Origin: Mageeibacillus sp. UBA1193
GTDB lineage: Bacteria; Bacillota; Clostridia; Saccharofermentanales; Saccharofermentanaceae
Assembly (NCBI GenBank): GCA_002310155.1
Contig: DBYF01000123.1
Span: forward strand, 1 to 7,047
DNA length: 7,047 bases
Direction: 5' to 3'
Shown here piece after piece: positions 1 through 6,339 of the stretch (the first letter of the stretch is position 1; each line of letters opens with the position of its first letter). The notes under the pieces are model-generated. The model searched no databases. It was not told the origin of the DNA and saw nothing but the letters and a program-made list of their open reading frames with translations. Made by a program: the position numbers and the translations under genes.

Positions 1-2208
1 ACCCAGCTGATCACGGGAAATACCGCGCAGCATCTGGTTAACCTTCTGTCGAAATACAGAGCTTCCGAGCTGATCTTCAATGAAGATTTCAGCAAGGACG
101 ATCTGTTCAATTACGTCTGCGATAACCTGGTCGGATCCGTAACGCTTCGCCCGAATTTCGATTTTTCCTCCGGACTTTCCGATCGTGTTCTGCCGGATGA
201 CTATAAAAAGGGGAAAGAAGGAAAGAAGAAGGGGAAGAGTTCTTTTGCCGAGGAAACAAAGAATATCCTTCTGACATCTGCGATCGACGCGATCCTTGCT
301 TATCTTGATGAGACCCAGCAGGCTCAGGTCACTCATTTCTCTACTGCCCGCATCTACGAAGTATCCGATACCATGGAACTCGATGTGGCGACCAGAACGA
401 ACCTGGAGATCACATCTACGATCCGCTCGAAATCGAAGAAGGGCAGCCTTCTGTGGGCAATCGATATGACGCAGACTTCCATGGGTGGAAGACGTCTTCG
501 TGAATATATCGAAGAACCTCTGATCGATGTATCGTCGATCACCGCCAGACTCGATGCTGTCGAACAGGCCAAGAATGACTTTATCCATCGTCAGGAATTA
601 AGAGAAGCTCTTCTCGGCGTTCACGATATGGAAAGACTTGCATCCCGTATCGCGCTTTCTTCTGTAAATGCCAGAGACCTTCTGAACCTGAGAAATACGC
701 TTTCCAAGCTTCCGTATATTCAGGAATGTGCATCACATTTCCAGGCCGGCGTGCTGAAAGATACAGTATCTGATCTTGAGGATCTTTCCGATATCTATGA
801 ACTTCTAGAAGCCGCGCTCTGCGAGGATCCTCCGATCTCCGTTAAGGAAGGCGGCATGATCAAGGATGGTTATCACGAAGAGGCGGACAGACTCCGACGC
901 GCCAGCAAAGACGGCAAGTCCATCATTCTTGAGATGGAAGCAAAGGAGAGAGAAGAGACCGGTATCAAGAACCTTAGGATCAGTTATAACAAAGTCTTCG
1001 GATACTATATCGAGGTTTCTAAAGGTAATGTTCCGCTCGTTCCGGAAAGATATATCAGAAAGCAGACCCTCACCACTGGTGAACGATACATCACCGAAGA
1101 ACTGAAGAGCATCGAAGATACGATCGTAGGATCCACCGCGAAACTCGTTCAACTCGAATATGAACTGTTCTGTGACCTGCGCGAAAAGATCGCTGCCCAG
1201 GTTCACCGTCTGTTCCGTGTCGCTTCGGCACTTTCCGTGCTCGATGTAGTGATGGCACTTGGTGAACTGGCGGAAAGAAACAACTACTGCCGCCCGAAGG
1301 TGGATGATACAACAGCTCTTGTTATCGAAGATGGCCGTCATCCGGTTGTTGAGAAGATGCTGAAAGAGGGAGAATTCGTTCCGAACGGCATTTCTATGGA
1401 TGAAGAGAAGAACCGTATCATGATCCTTACAGGACCGAACATGGCCGGTAAGTCTACTTATATGAGACAGACCGCTCTGATCGTCCTGCTTGCACAGATC
1501 GGATCTTTCGTGCCGGCTTCTTTTGCGCATATCGGTATTGTCGACCGTATCTTTACGAGGATCGGTGCATCCGATGATATCTCGCTCGGTCAGTCGACTT
1601 TTATGGTTGAAATGAACGAGGTGTCCGGAATCCTGCGAAACGGTACCTATAAGAGCCTCCTGCTTCTGGATGAAGTAGGACGAGGAACAAGTACATATGA
1701 CGGCTTAGCGATCGCGTGGGCCATTATAGAATTCATTGCGAACCGTTCGATCATGTTTGCCAGAACGATCTTCGCGACACATTATCACGAGCTGAATCAG
1801 CTTGAGAAGACTCTGACAGGAGTATATAACGCTCATGTTGAAGTAGAAGAGAAGAATAAGGAGGTTTCTTTCCTCCATAAGATCTCTACAGGAGGAACTT
1901 CTGACAGTTATGGTATCGAAGTTGCCAGACTTGCCGGTGTTCCGAGTGAAGTCGTCGAGAGAGCGAATGTGATCCTCTCTGAACTCGATAAGAAAAAGAT
2001 GCAGATCAATTATACTGATGGTGAAGGCGAAGTGTTTGAAGGTCCGATCTCCGGACAGATCCCGCTTTTCGCTCCAAACCGGACAGAGCCTGCCGACTCC
2101 CATTCCCTGAGAGCCGAGCTGGTCAATATGGACATTTCCAGGATTACGCCACTTGAGGCGATGAATATACTTTATTCACTCATTGAAAAAGCAAAAGGAG
2201 ACGAATAG
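1..2208 (+). CDS. mutS: DNA mismatch repair protein MutS (5' end outside window)
   Basis: MutS is the ATPase that recognises mismatches and recruits MutL in the cytoplasm. The frame is open from base 1, giving 735 residues with no start. Landmarks, numbered from the window edge: connector domain ~1-120; T-x-x-NLEIT at ~131-138; core motif GSLLWAIDMTQTSMGGRRL from 148; clamp region ~300-380 including FGYYIEV; Walker A GPNMAGKST 478-486; signature STFMVEM 532-538; Walker B LLLLDEVGRGT with D557/E558; ATHYHEL with H594; SYGIEVARLAGVP; a QIPLF beta-clamp-binding-type motif (bases 2056-2070); and the usual terminal TPLEAMNILY helix. Walker A and B are offset by 136 from E. coli MutS, so about 136 residues are missing, including the mismatch-reading Phe-x-Glu domain I. 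The full protein would be about 870 residues, a normal length. Residues 69-79 form an unusual Lys-rich insert. The gene is followed after 2 bases by mutL. The assignment is certain; only the 5' end is unseen. Confidence 0.98.
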   Translation, partial: TQLITGNTAQHLVNLLSKYRASELIFNEDFSKDDLFNYVCDNLVGSVTLRPNFDFSSGLSDRVLPDDYKKGKEGKKKGKSSFAEETKNILLTSAIDAILAYLDETQQAQVTHFSTARIYEVSDTMELDVATRTNLEITSTIRSKSKKGSLLWAIDMTQTSMGGRRLREYIEEPLIDVSSITARLDAVEQAKNDFIHRQELREALLGVHDMERLASRIALSSVNARDLLNLRNTLSKLPYIQECASHFQAGVLKDTVSDLEDLSDIYELLEAALCEDPPISVKEGGMIKDGYHEEADRLRRASKDGKSIILEMEAKEREETGIKNLRISYNKVFGYYIEVSKGNVPLVPERYIRKQTLTTGERYITEELKSIEDTIVGSTAKLVQLEYELFCDLREKIAAQVHRLFRVASALSVLDVVMALGELAERNNYCRPKVDDTTALVIEDGRHPVVEKMLKEGEFVPNGISMDEEKNRIMILTGPNMAGKSTYMRQTALIVLLAQIGSFVPASFAHIGIVDRIFTRIGASDDISLGQSTFMVEMNEVSGILRNGTYKSLLLLDEVGRGTSTYDGLAIAWAIIEFIANRSIMFARTIFATHYHELNQLEKTLTGVYNAHVEVEEKNKEVSFLHKISTGGTSDSYGIEVARLAGVPSEVVERANVILSELDKKKMQINYTDGEGEVFEGPISGQIPLFAPNRTEPADSHSLRAELVNMDISRITPLEAMNILYSLIEKAKGDE
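205..239 (+). repeat. 35-base uninterrupted purine tract inside mutS
   Basis: Every base from 205 to 239 on the plus strand is A or G, with short runs of A5, G4 and G4. In frame it encodes the Lys/Gly-rich insert KKGKEGKKKGK (7 lysines of 11) of MutS. That insert replaces the short hydrophobic segment normally found near the end of the connector domain. It is a low-complexity coding tract, not a perfect tandem repeat. Confidence 0.85.
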
Positions 2209-2210
2209 TT

Positions 2211-4202
2211 ATGTCAAGAATCCATATTCTCGATGCAGCCACCTCCAATGCCATCGCCGCCGGTGAAGTCATTGAGAGGCCTATGTCTATAGTTAAAGAA
2301 CTGATGGAGAATTCCATCGACGCAGGTGCTACTCAGATCACCGTAGAGATCCAGGATGGCGGAATCCGCCTGATCCGTGTCCGTGATAACGGATGTGGTA
2401 TGGATGAAGAGGACGCAAAGACTGCTTTTATCTGTCACGCTACAAGTAAGATCCGTTCCCTGGATGAGCTGTTTTCACTTCATTCCATGGGTTTCCGAGG
2501 CGAGGCTCTGGCAAGTATCGCAGCAGCTTCCCGTGTGACACTTTCGACTAAAGAACCTTTAGCAGAAAAAGGTACATGCGTTAAGTATGAGGGTGGTCAG
2601 TTCATATCCTGCGAACCGATCGGTATGCCCTCCGGAACAACTGTTGAGGTCAGAGACTTGTTCTATAATCTTCCGGCCCGTTTCAAGTTCCTGAAGAAGG
2701 ATCAGACCGAAGCCAATTACATCCAGGTACTGGTAGAACGTTTTATACTCTGCCATACCGATGTTTCGTTCAAGTTTATCAAGAACGGTAAGACGGTACT
2801 GCAGAGCCCCGGAAACTGTGATCCCAGCTCCGCGCTGTATAGTGTTTACGGTAAGGATATCGTCAGTTCCTGCCGTCCGATCGAAGCAAATATCGATGGC
2901 ATTACGGTAAAAGGATTTGCCGGTCTTCCGAAGATCTCCAGAGCTTCCAGATCCGAGCAGATCTTCTTTGTAAATCAGCGACTTATCCGCAGTAAAACGA
3001 TTACTTCTGCGGTCGATGCGGCCTACACGAATATGCTTATGAAGGGTAAGTATGCTTTTGTTATCCTCGATATCTATATTCCTTCGCAGGATCTTGATGT
3101 CAATGTTCATCCTCAGAAGGCAGAAGTCCGTTTTAGTAATGAATCCATGATCTACAGGGCAGTTTACCACGCGCTGGTGAATACACTTTCCGCGGAAGTT
3201 ATGAGTGTAAACTATTCTTTCGGTAAGGATTCAGCTGCAAAAGCACCCGCCGACTCCACGCCAGAGACGTCTTCTGTATCCGCTCCGGCATCCGCTAAAC
3301 CTTCTGTACCATCCGTGTCTTCAGCACCTAAGAGTGTCGATTATTCGAAGAAGATCGGATACCAGAATCTCTATTTCAATGAACCGGAAAAGAGTTACGT
3401 AGCTAAGGAAGAAAAGAAAGAAGAACCGGTAGTCAGTGCTCCGGTTTCTGATAAACCGGTGATCAATGAACCTTCCATGCCAGAGCTTCCTGATGTTTCT
3501 GAGAGTGCAGCACCTTCAGATATTCCTGAAGCAGTACCTGAAAAAGTGGTTGATGAGGTAAAGGAATCTGTTCCTGAGATCCAGGAACTTGTCACCCAGA
3601 CCCGTGAAGAGAGCCTTCACGAGCTGGTTTCGTCCCGTGTTATCGGTACATTGTTTGATACATATATTCTTATGGAGAGTAAAGACAGAACTCTGATCCT
3701 GATCGATCAGCATGCGGCTCATGAGAAAGTACTGTATGAGAAGTTCGTCGCGATGGAGATGGAGAAAAAGGTCGTATCCCAGCCTCTCCTTGCGCCTGTG
3801 ATCGTTTCCATGTCACGTTCTGACATCAATTTCGTCGAAGAACATGAGCAGGAACTTTGTGATATCGGGTTCGAGATCTCTTCCATGGGAGATAATGAGC
3901 TTGCGATAAGATCCGTACCTGCTCAGATCGATCCGCAGAACGTTTCCAGTGCATTTATTGACATGGTGGACGAATGGATGAATGCCAGTAAGACAAGAAA
4001 CGACGCGTTGATCCTTTCTCTGGCTACCGCAGCCTGCAAGGCCGCTGTTAAAGGCCATGACAAGCTTCATGATATCGAGATCAAGAGACTTCTGGAAGAC
4101 CTTTCCAAGCTGAATGATCCTTATCATTGTCCTCATGGACGTCCGATCGTGATCCGGCTTTCGGAAAAAGAAATCGAAAAAGAGTTTAAGCGCATAGTCT
4201 GA
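2211..4202 (+). CDS. mutL: DNA mismatch repair protein MutL with endonuclease domain
   Basis: MutL couples mismatch-bound MutS to strand nicking and excision. It has 663 residues in the expected three parts. The N-terminal GHKL ATPase shows KELMENSIDAGA (E30 matches E. coli E29, N34 matches N33), DNGCGM 59-64, HATSKI 76-81, GFRGEAL 94-100 and a conserved FYNLPARFKFLK segment. A Ser/Ala/Pro/Glu/Val-rich, presumably disordered linker spans ~335-470. The C-terminal domain has DQHA(X)2E(X)4E at 499-510, QPLLAP 524-529 (the QxxLxP clamp-binding pattern), an ACKAAVK segment with C609, and CPHGRP 640-645. These last motifs are the metal-binding nuclease set of MutL proteins from bacteria lacking MutH, so this MutL is expected to nick DNA itself. 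The ATG lies 2 bases after the mutS stop, with AAAGGAG at 2194-2200 inside the mutS end, so translational coupling is likely. Confidence 0.98.
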   Translation: MSRIHILDAATSNAIAAGEVIERPMSIVKELMENSIDAGATQITVEIQDGGIRLIRVRDNGCGMDEEDAKTAFICHATSKIRSLDELFSLHSMGFRGEALASIAAASRVTLSTKEPLAEKGTCVKYEGGQFISCEPIGMPSGTTVEVRDLFYNLPARFKFLKKDQTEANYIQVLVERFILCHTDVSFKFIKNGKTVLQSPGNCDPSSALYSVYGKDIVSSCRPIEANIDGITVKGFAGLPKISRASRSEQIFFVNQRLIRSKTITSAVDAAYTNMLMKGKYAFVILDIYIPSQDLDVNVHPQKAEVRFSNESMIYRAVYHALVNTLSAEVMSVNYSFGKDSAAKAPADSTPETSSVSAPASAKPSVPSVSSAPKSVDYSKKIGYQNLYFNEPEKSYVAKEEKKEEPVVSAPVSDKPVINEPSMPELPDVSESAAPSDIPEAVPEKVVDEVKESVPEIQELVTQTREESLHELVSSRVIGTLFDTYILMESKDRTLILIDQHAAHEKVLYEKFVAMEMEKKVVSQPLLAPVIVSMSRSDINFVEEHEQELCDIGFEISSMGDNELAIRSVPAQIDPQNVSSAFIDMVDEWMNASKTRNDALILSLATAACKAAVKGHDKLHDIEIKRLLEDLSKLNDPYHCPHGRPIVIRLSEKEIEKEFKRIV

Positions 4203-4216
4203 TTCGGAGGAACTGC

Positions 4217-5173
4217 ATGGACCAGTCAGTGATCCTAAAACTGGAAAACACAGGATATAAAGCGATTCCGGTCATCTGCGGCCCAACGGCCAGCGGTAAG
4301 ACTTCGCTTTCTATCCGTGTGGCGCAGAAACTTCATGGAGAGATATGCTGCTGTGATTCCATGCAGATCTATAGAGGACTTTCAATCGGAACGGCAAAGC
4401 CTACAGAAGAAGAGAAGAGGGCAGTGCCACATCATCTGATCGATCTTGTAGATCCGAGTACTCCTTTTAATGTTGCTTCGTATCTTGATACAGCATATGA
4501 CAAGATAGAAGAACTACTTTCCAGAAGAGTTCTTCCGGTATTCTGCGGTGGAACCGGACAATATGTTCAGGCGCTTCAGAAAGGATTTGAATTTGATGGA
4601 GCACCCATCGATCGGGAAAGAGAAGAGGCACTCAGGAAAGAATTCGAAAAGGATGGTATCGATGGCATTTACAGCCGTCTGATCGCGCTGGATCCTGACT
4701 GTCGGGAAAAGATCCATCCGAACAATACCAAGCGTGTTATCCATACGCTCGCACTTCTGGAGACGGTTTCAGCAACGACGAAAGATATTCGTGAGGCATC
4801 TACTAAAAACGGTCCAAGATATCCATTTGTGTTGTTTGCCATCGACTGGCCAAGGGATGAATTATATAGAAGGATCGATCTTCGTGTCGACATTATGCTG
4901 AAAGAGGGGATCCTTGATGAAGCGAAATGGCTCCTGGATCAGAATCTTCCTTCTGATTGCACCGCGATGCAGGCAATCGGTTATAAAGAGCTTTTCCCGT
5001 ATCTTAAGGGAGAAGGATCTCTGGATGACTGTGTCGCTCTTCTGAAGCAACATTCCAGAAATTACGCGAAAAGACAGCTTACCTGGTTCCGTCATATGGA
5101 CGATATTCACTGGATCTCTTCGGATGAACTGCAAGATTATGATCTGTCTTTATATATTTCTTCAGCGATATAA
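4217..5173 (+). CDS. miaA: tRNA dimethylallyltransferase MiaA
   Basis: MiaA transfers a dimethylallyl group from DMAPP to N6 of A37 in tRNAs reading UNN codons, giving i6A37 and stabilising codon pairing. At 318 residues it is close to the family's usual 300-316. Visible motifs are P-loop GPTASGKT (22-29), DSMQIYRGLSIGTAKP with catalytic-type D47, VPHHLIDLVDP, the GGTGQYVQAL segment, RRIDLRVDIML, TAMQAIGYKE and the near-C-terminal RNYAKRQLTWFRH. The ATG is chosen because GGAGG at 4206-4210 sits 6 bases upstream. The gene begins 14 bases after the mutL stop, so it should be cotranscribed with mutS-mutL. The mutL-miaA-hfq order is widely conserved in bacteria, which supports all three calls. 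Nothing is truncated or missing. Confidence 0.97.
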   Translation: MDQSVILKLENTGYKAIPVICGPTASGKTSLSIRVAQKLHGEICCCDSMQIYRGLSIGTAKPTEEEKRAVPHHLIDLVDPSTPFNVASYLDTAYDKIEELLSRRVLPVFCGGTGQYVQALQKGFEFDGAPIDREREEALRKEFEKDGIDGIYSRLIALDPDCREKIHPNNTKRVIHTLALLETVSATTKDIREASTKNGPRYPFVLFAIDWPRDELYRRIDLRVDIMLKEGILDEAKWLLDQNLPSDCTAMQAIGYKELFPYLKGEGSLDDCVALLKQHSRNYAKRQLTWFRHMDDIHWISSDELQDYDLSLYISSAI

Positions 5174-5195
5174 GTAAAACGGATAAAATATCGCT
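5164..5195 (+). repeat. Inverted repeat straddling the miaA stop codon
   Basis: AGCGATAT (5164-5171) and ATATCGCT (5188-5195) are perfect 8-base complements around a 16-base loop. The flanks TTTATA (5149-5154) and TATAAA (5196-5201) could extend the stem past a 9-base bulge. There is no U-tract after it, so it does not look like a standard intrinsic terminator. It could be an mRNA stability or processing hairpin between miaA and hfq, or chance in AT-rich DNA. Confidence 0.4.
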
Positions 5196-5224
5196 TATAA
5201 AATGCAGATTGAAAAGAATAAAGG

Positions 5225-5233
5225 TGATATAGT
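5225..5233 (+). promoter_or_regulatory. Possible extended -10 promoter for hfq
   Basis: TGATATAGT matches the extended -10 pattern TGn-TATAAT with one mismatch. The predicted start of transcription is near 5240, about 26 bases ahead of the hfq ATG. There is no good -35 at 16-18 bases; the nearest candidate, TTGAAA at 5209-5214, is only 13 bases away. The 92-base gap before hfq, compared with 2 and 14 bases between the upstream genes, makes a private hfq promoter plausible. Confidence 0.4.
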
Positions 5234-5264
5234 TTGTACACAACGAAAAACAGGAGGTACAAAC
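5232..5264 (+). promoter_or_regulatory. Inverted repeat enclosing the hfq ribosome binding site
   Basis: GTTTGTAC (5232-5239) is the exact reverse complement of GTACAAAC (5257-5264). The 17-base A-rich loop contains most of the Shine-Dalgarno AGGAGGT (5252-5258), whose last bases fall in the right arm. The arm ends one base before the ATG at 5266. In RNA this would place the ribosome binding site in a hairpin. In DNA it could be an operator. The perfect 8-base match is seen directly; the regulatory role is inferred. Confidence 0.5.
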
Positions 5265-5265
5265 C

Positions 5266-5586
5266 ATGATCCACGAGACAGTAAACGAACCTAAGAGAAA
5301 CCCGATCAGAGCGATTGATTATTTCCTGAATAAGTGCAGAAAGGAATATACAACTGTTGAGATCATGACGCAATCAGGTGAGATCATCGAAGGTGTGATC
5401 GACTGCTATGACAAGGATTCTGTAGTCATCCATAATGAAATGACTCAGATCATGATCTTCAAACATGCGATCTGTTATATTTCTCCGAGAAACGGACAAA
5501 GGATCATTTCCCCGGAAAAAACCAAATGGGGATACGATCCTTCGAGCAGTGCAACAATAGTACTGGCGGCTGGTCAGATCAATTGA
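5266..5586 (+). CDS. hfq: Divergent Hfq-family RNA chaperone
   Basis: Hfq forms a hexameric Sm-like ring that binds small RNAs and mRNAs in the cytoplasm. The 106 residues show the Hfq pattern: FLNKCRKE helix (20-27, rim R25/K26), an Sm1-like strand set with G38, G43 and YD at 48-49, and Sm2 FKHAICYISP (65-74) with K66/H67. Position directly after miaA is the classical hfq site. It differs from typical members in several places. The position of the distal-face aromatic F30 (E. coli numbering) is E39, and the proximal uridine-stacking F/Y42 position is D51. The N-terminal Gln8 position is I17, and about 32 residues follow the core. The ATG is supported by AGGAGGT at 5252-5258. The gene overlaps the end of convergent lexA by 8 bases. 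Family assignment is strong from motif plus context; normal RNA specificity is uncertain. Confidence 0.88.
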   Translation: MIHETVNEPKRNPIRAIDYFLNKCRKEYTTVEIMTQSGEIIEGVIDCYDKDSVVIHNEMTQIMIFKHAICYISPRNGQRIISPEKTKWGYDPSSSATIVLAAGQIN

Positions 5587-5588
5587 CC
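5572..5588. terminator. Short hairpin over the hfq and lexA stop codons, weak terminator candidate
   Basis: GGTCA (5572-5576) pairs with TGACC (5584-5588), with one extra G-U pair and a 5-base loop. It covers both convergent stop codons. On the plus strand it is followed by TTCGTTCT, only loosely U-rich; on the minus strand no T-run follows. It may act as a weak plus-strand terminator for hfq, but the stem is short. Confidence 0.25.
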
Positions 5589-6217
5589 TTCGTTCTGAAA
5601 ACTCCATCAACGATGCCTAAGATCCTGCAATCATCATCCTCAAACGGGATGGGTTCATATGCGGGGTTTTCAGGCTGTAAGAGAGCGTGACCTTTCCTAT
5701 AAGTGAGACGCTTTACGGTCGCTTCATTACCGATCATCGCAACAATGATCTGACCCATGTTTGCCATGTTGTCACGACGGACGATAACGTAATCGCCATC
5801 CATAATATGTGCGTTGATCATGCTGTCACCACGTACTTTCAGCATGAAATACTCAGCGGAATTAAAATACTCGGCAGGGAAGGGCATGTAATGATCGATG
5901 TTCTCCTCGGCAAGGATCGGAACACCTGCGGTTACAGTTCCAACGAGCGGAATATCTCTCGGAGCAGTAGCATCATTGTTCTCGGTCTCCTTGATCATGA
6001 TCGCACGACGCTTGCCCGGAATATACTCGATCCTGCCTTCGTCCTGGAGACGGCGGAGATGAGCATGTACAGTAGATGTCGACTTAATGCCTACACCCTG
6101 ACAGATTTCACGTACAGATGGCGGATATCCCTCTTTCTTAACATAAGAGACAATAAACGCGTAGATGATCTCTAAGGTTTCTTTCAGATTACTCTTGGTG
6201 AACTTGTATGTACCCAT
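5579..6217 (-). CDS. lexA: SOS regulator LexA, self-cleaving repressor
   Basis: LexA represses DNA-damage genes and cleaves itself when RecA filaments form. The 212 residues show an N-terminal winged helix (PPSVREICQGVGIKSTSTVHAHLRRL, ~32-57) and a C-terminal S24 peptidase fold. The cleavage bond is A97-G98 in VGTVTAGVPI, the nucleophile is S132 in VRGDSM, and the general base is K169 in ATVKRL. All three are offset by exactly 13 from E. coli A84-G85, S119 and K156, so the enzyme appears intact. Length is normal. The ATG at 6217 has GGAGG (6225-6229 as complement) 7 bases upstream. A promoter with an overlapping LexA box lies just upstream, indicating autorepression. The gene is convergent with hfq and overlaps it by 8 bases. 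Confidence 0.98.
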   Translation of the reverse strand: MGTYKFTKSNLKETLEIIYAFIVSYVKKEGYPPSVREICQGVGIKSTSTVHAHLRRLQDEGRIEYIPGKRRAIMIKETENNDATAPRDIPLVGTVTAGVPILAEENIDHYMPFPAEYFNSAEYFMLKVRGDSMINAHIMDGDYVIVRRDNMANMGQIIVAMIGNEATVKRLTYRKGHALLQPENPAYEPIPFEDDDCRILGIVDGVFRTKVN

Positions 6218-6246
6218 AAATCTCCCTCCGTACGTTATTTAAAACT

Positions 6247-6275
6247 ATCTTACCATTCTCTATATTCAGTGTCAA
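6247..6275 (-). promoter_or_regulatory. lexA sigma-A-type promoter
   Basis: On the minus strand TTGACA (6270-6275) is a perfect -35, followed by a 17-base spacer and TAAGAT (6247-6252) as the -10 (4 of 6 to TATAAT). Transcription should start near 6240, leaving a leader of about 23 bases that contains the ribosome binding site. The -35 overlaps the LexA box, so LexA bound there would block its own gene. Confidence 0.85.
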
Positions 6276-6286
6276 ACGATTGTTCG
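6273..6286. promoter_or_regulatory. LexA (SOS/DinR) box in the divergent intergenic region
   Basis: The minus strand reads CGAACAATCGTTTG, matching the Bacillus-type consensus CGAACRNRYGTTYG at 13 of 14 positions; the plus strand matches at 12 of 14. It overlaps the lexA -35 by three bases and ends 2 bases before the weak -35 region of the divergent gene. One LexA dimer could therefore control both promoters. This is the only such box I found in the window by eye. Confidence 0.85.
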
Positions 6287-6288
6287 CA

Positions 6289-6317
6289 TTTGTAGAAGAG
6301 GAGAAGTGTGCTATAAT
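6289..6317 (+). promoter_or_regulatory. Extended -10 promoter for the divergent membrane-protein gene
   Basis: TGCTATAAT (6309-6317) is a perfect extended -10. The -35 region is weak: TTTGTA at 6289-6294 gives a 17-base spacer, and TTGTAG at 6290-6295 gives 16. Transcription should begin near 6324, about 16 bases before the ATG. The LexA box lies immediately upstream of the -35 region, close enough for a bound repressor to interfere with polymerase, though less clearly than at lexA. Confidence 0.75.
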
Positions 6318-6339
6318 CTGATGGAAACAGGAGACATTT

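Noticed and set aside
805..1530. A 241-codon open frame on the minus strand inside mutS
   Set aside because: It is fully antisense to the conserved clamp and ATPase regions of MutS, has no recognisable motifs and no independent context. Codon bias of the real gene explains the lack of stops.
1743..1753. CGAAC and GTTCG half-sites inside mutS as a second LexA box
   Set aside because: The half-sites are separated by one base instead of four, and the site is deep within coding sequence.
2559..3170. A 203-codon minus-strand frame inside mutL
   Set aside because: It lies in the conserved MutL ATPase and transducer region and looks like a shadow of the real frame.
3357..3383. Resemblance of the MutL linker sequence NLYF to a viral protease cleavage site
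   Set aside because: The flanking residues do not match the required pattern, and such a site has no role in a bacterial chromosome; the likeness is coincidental.
1..5586. Abundant GATC sites as a sign of Dam-directed mismatch repair
   Set aside because: GATC here follows from frequent ATC isoleucine codons after codons ending in G. MutL carries the endonuclease motif that goes with MutH-free repair, so no Dam/MutH system is implied.
5687..6175. A 162-codon open frame on the plus strand antisense to lexA
   Set aside because: The opposite frame encodes an intact LexA with all catalytic residues. No ribosome binding site or family features support the antisense frame.
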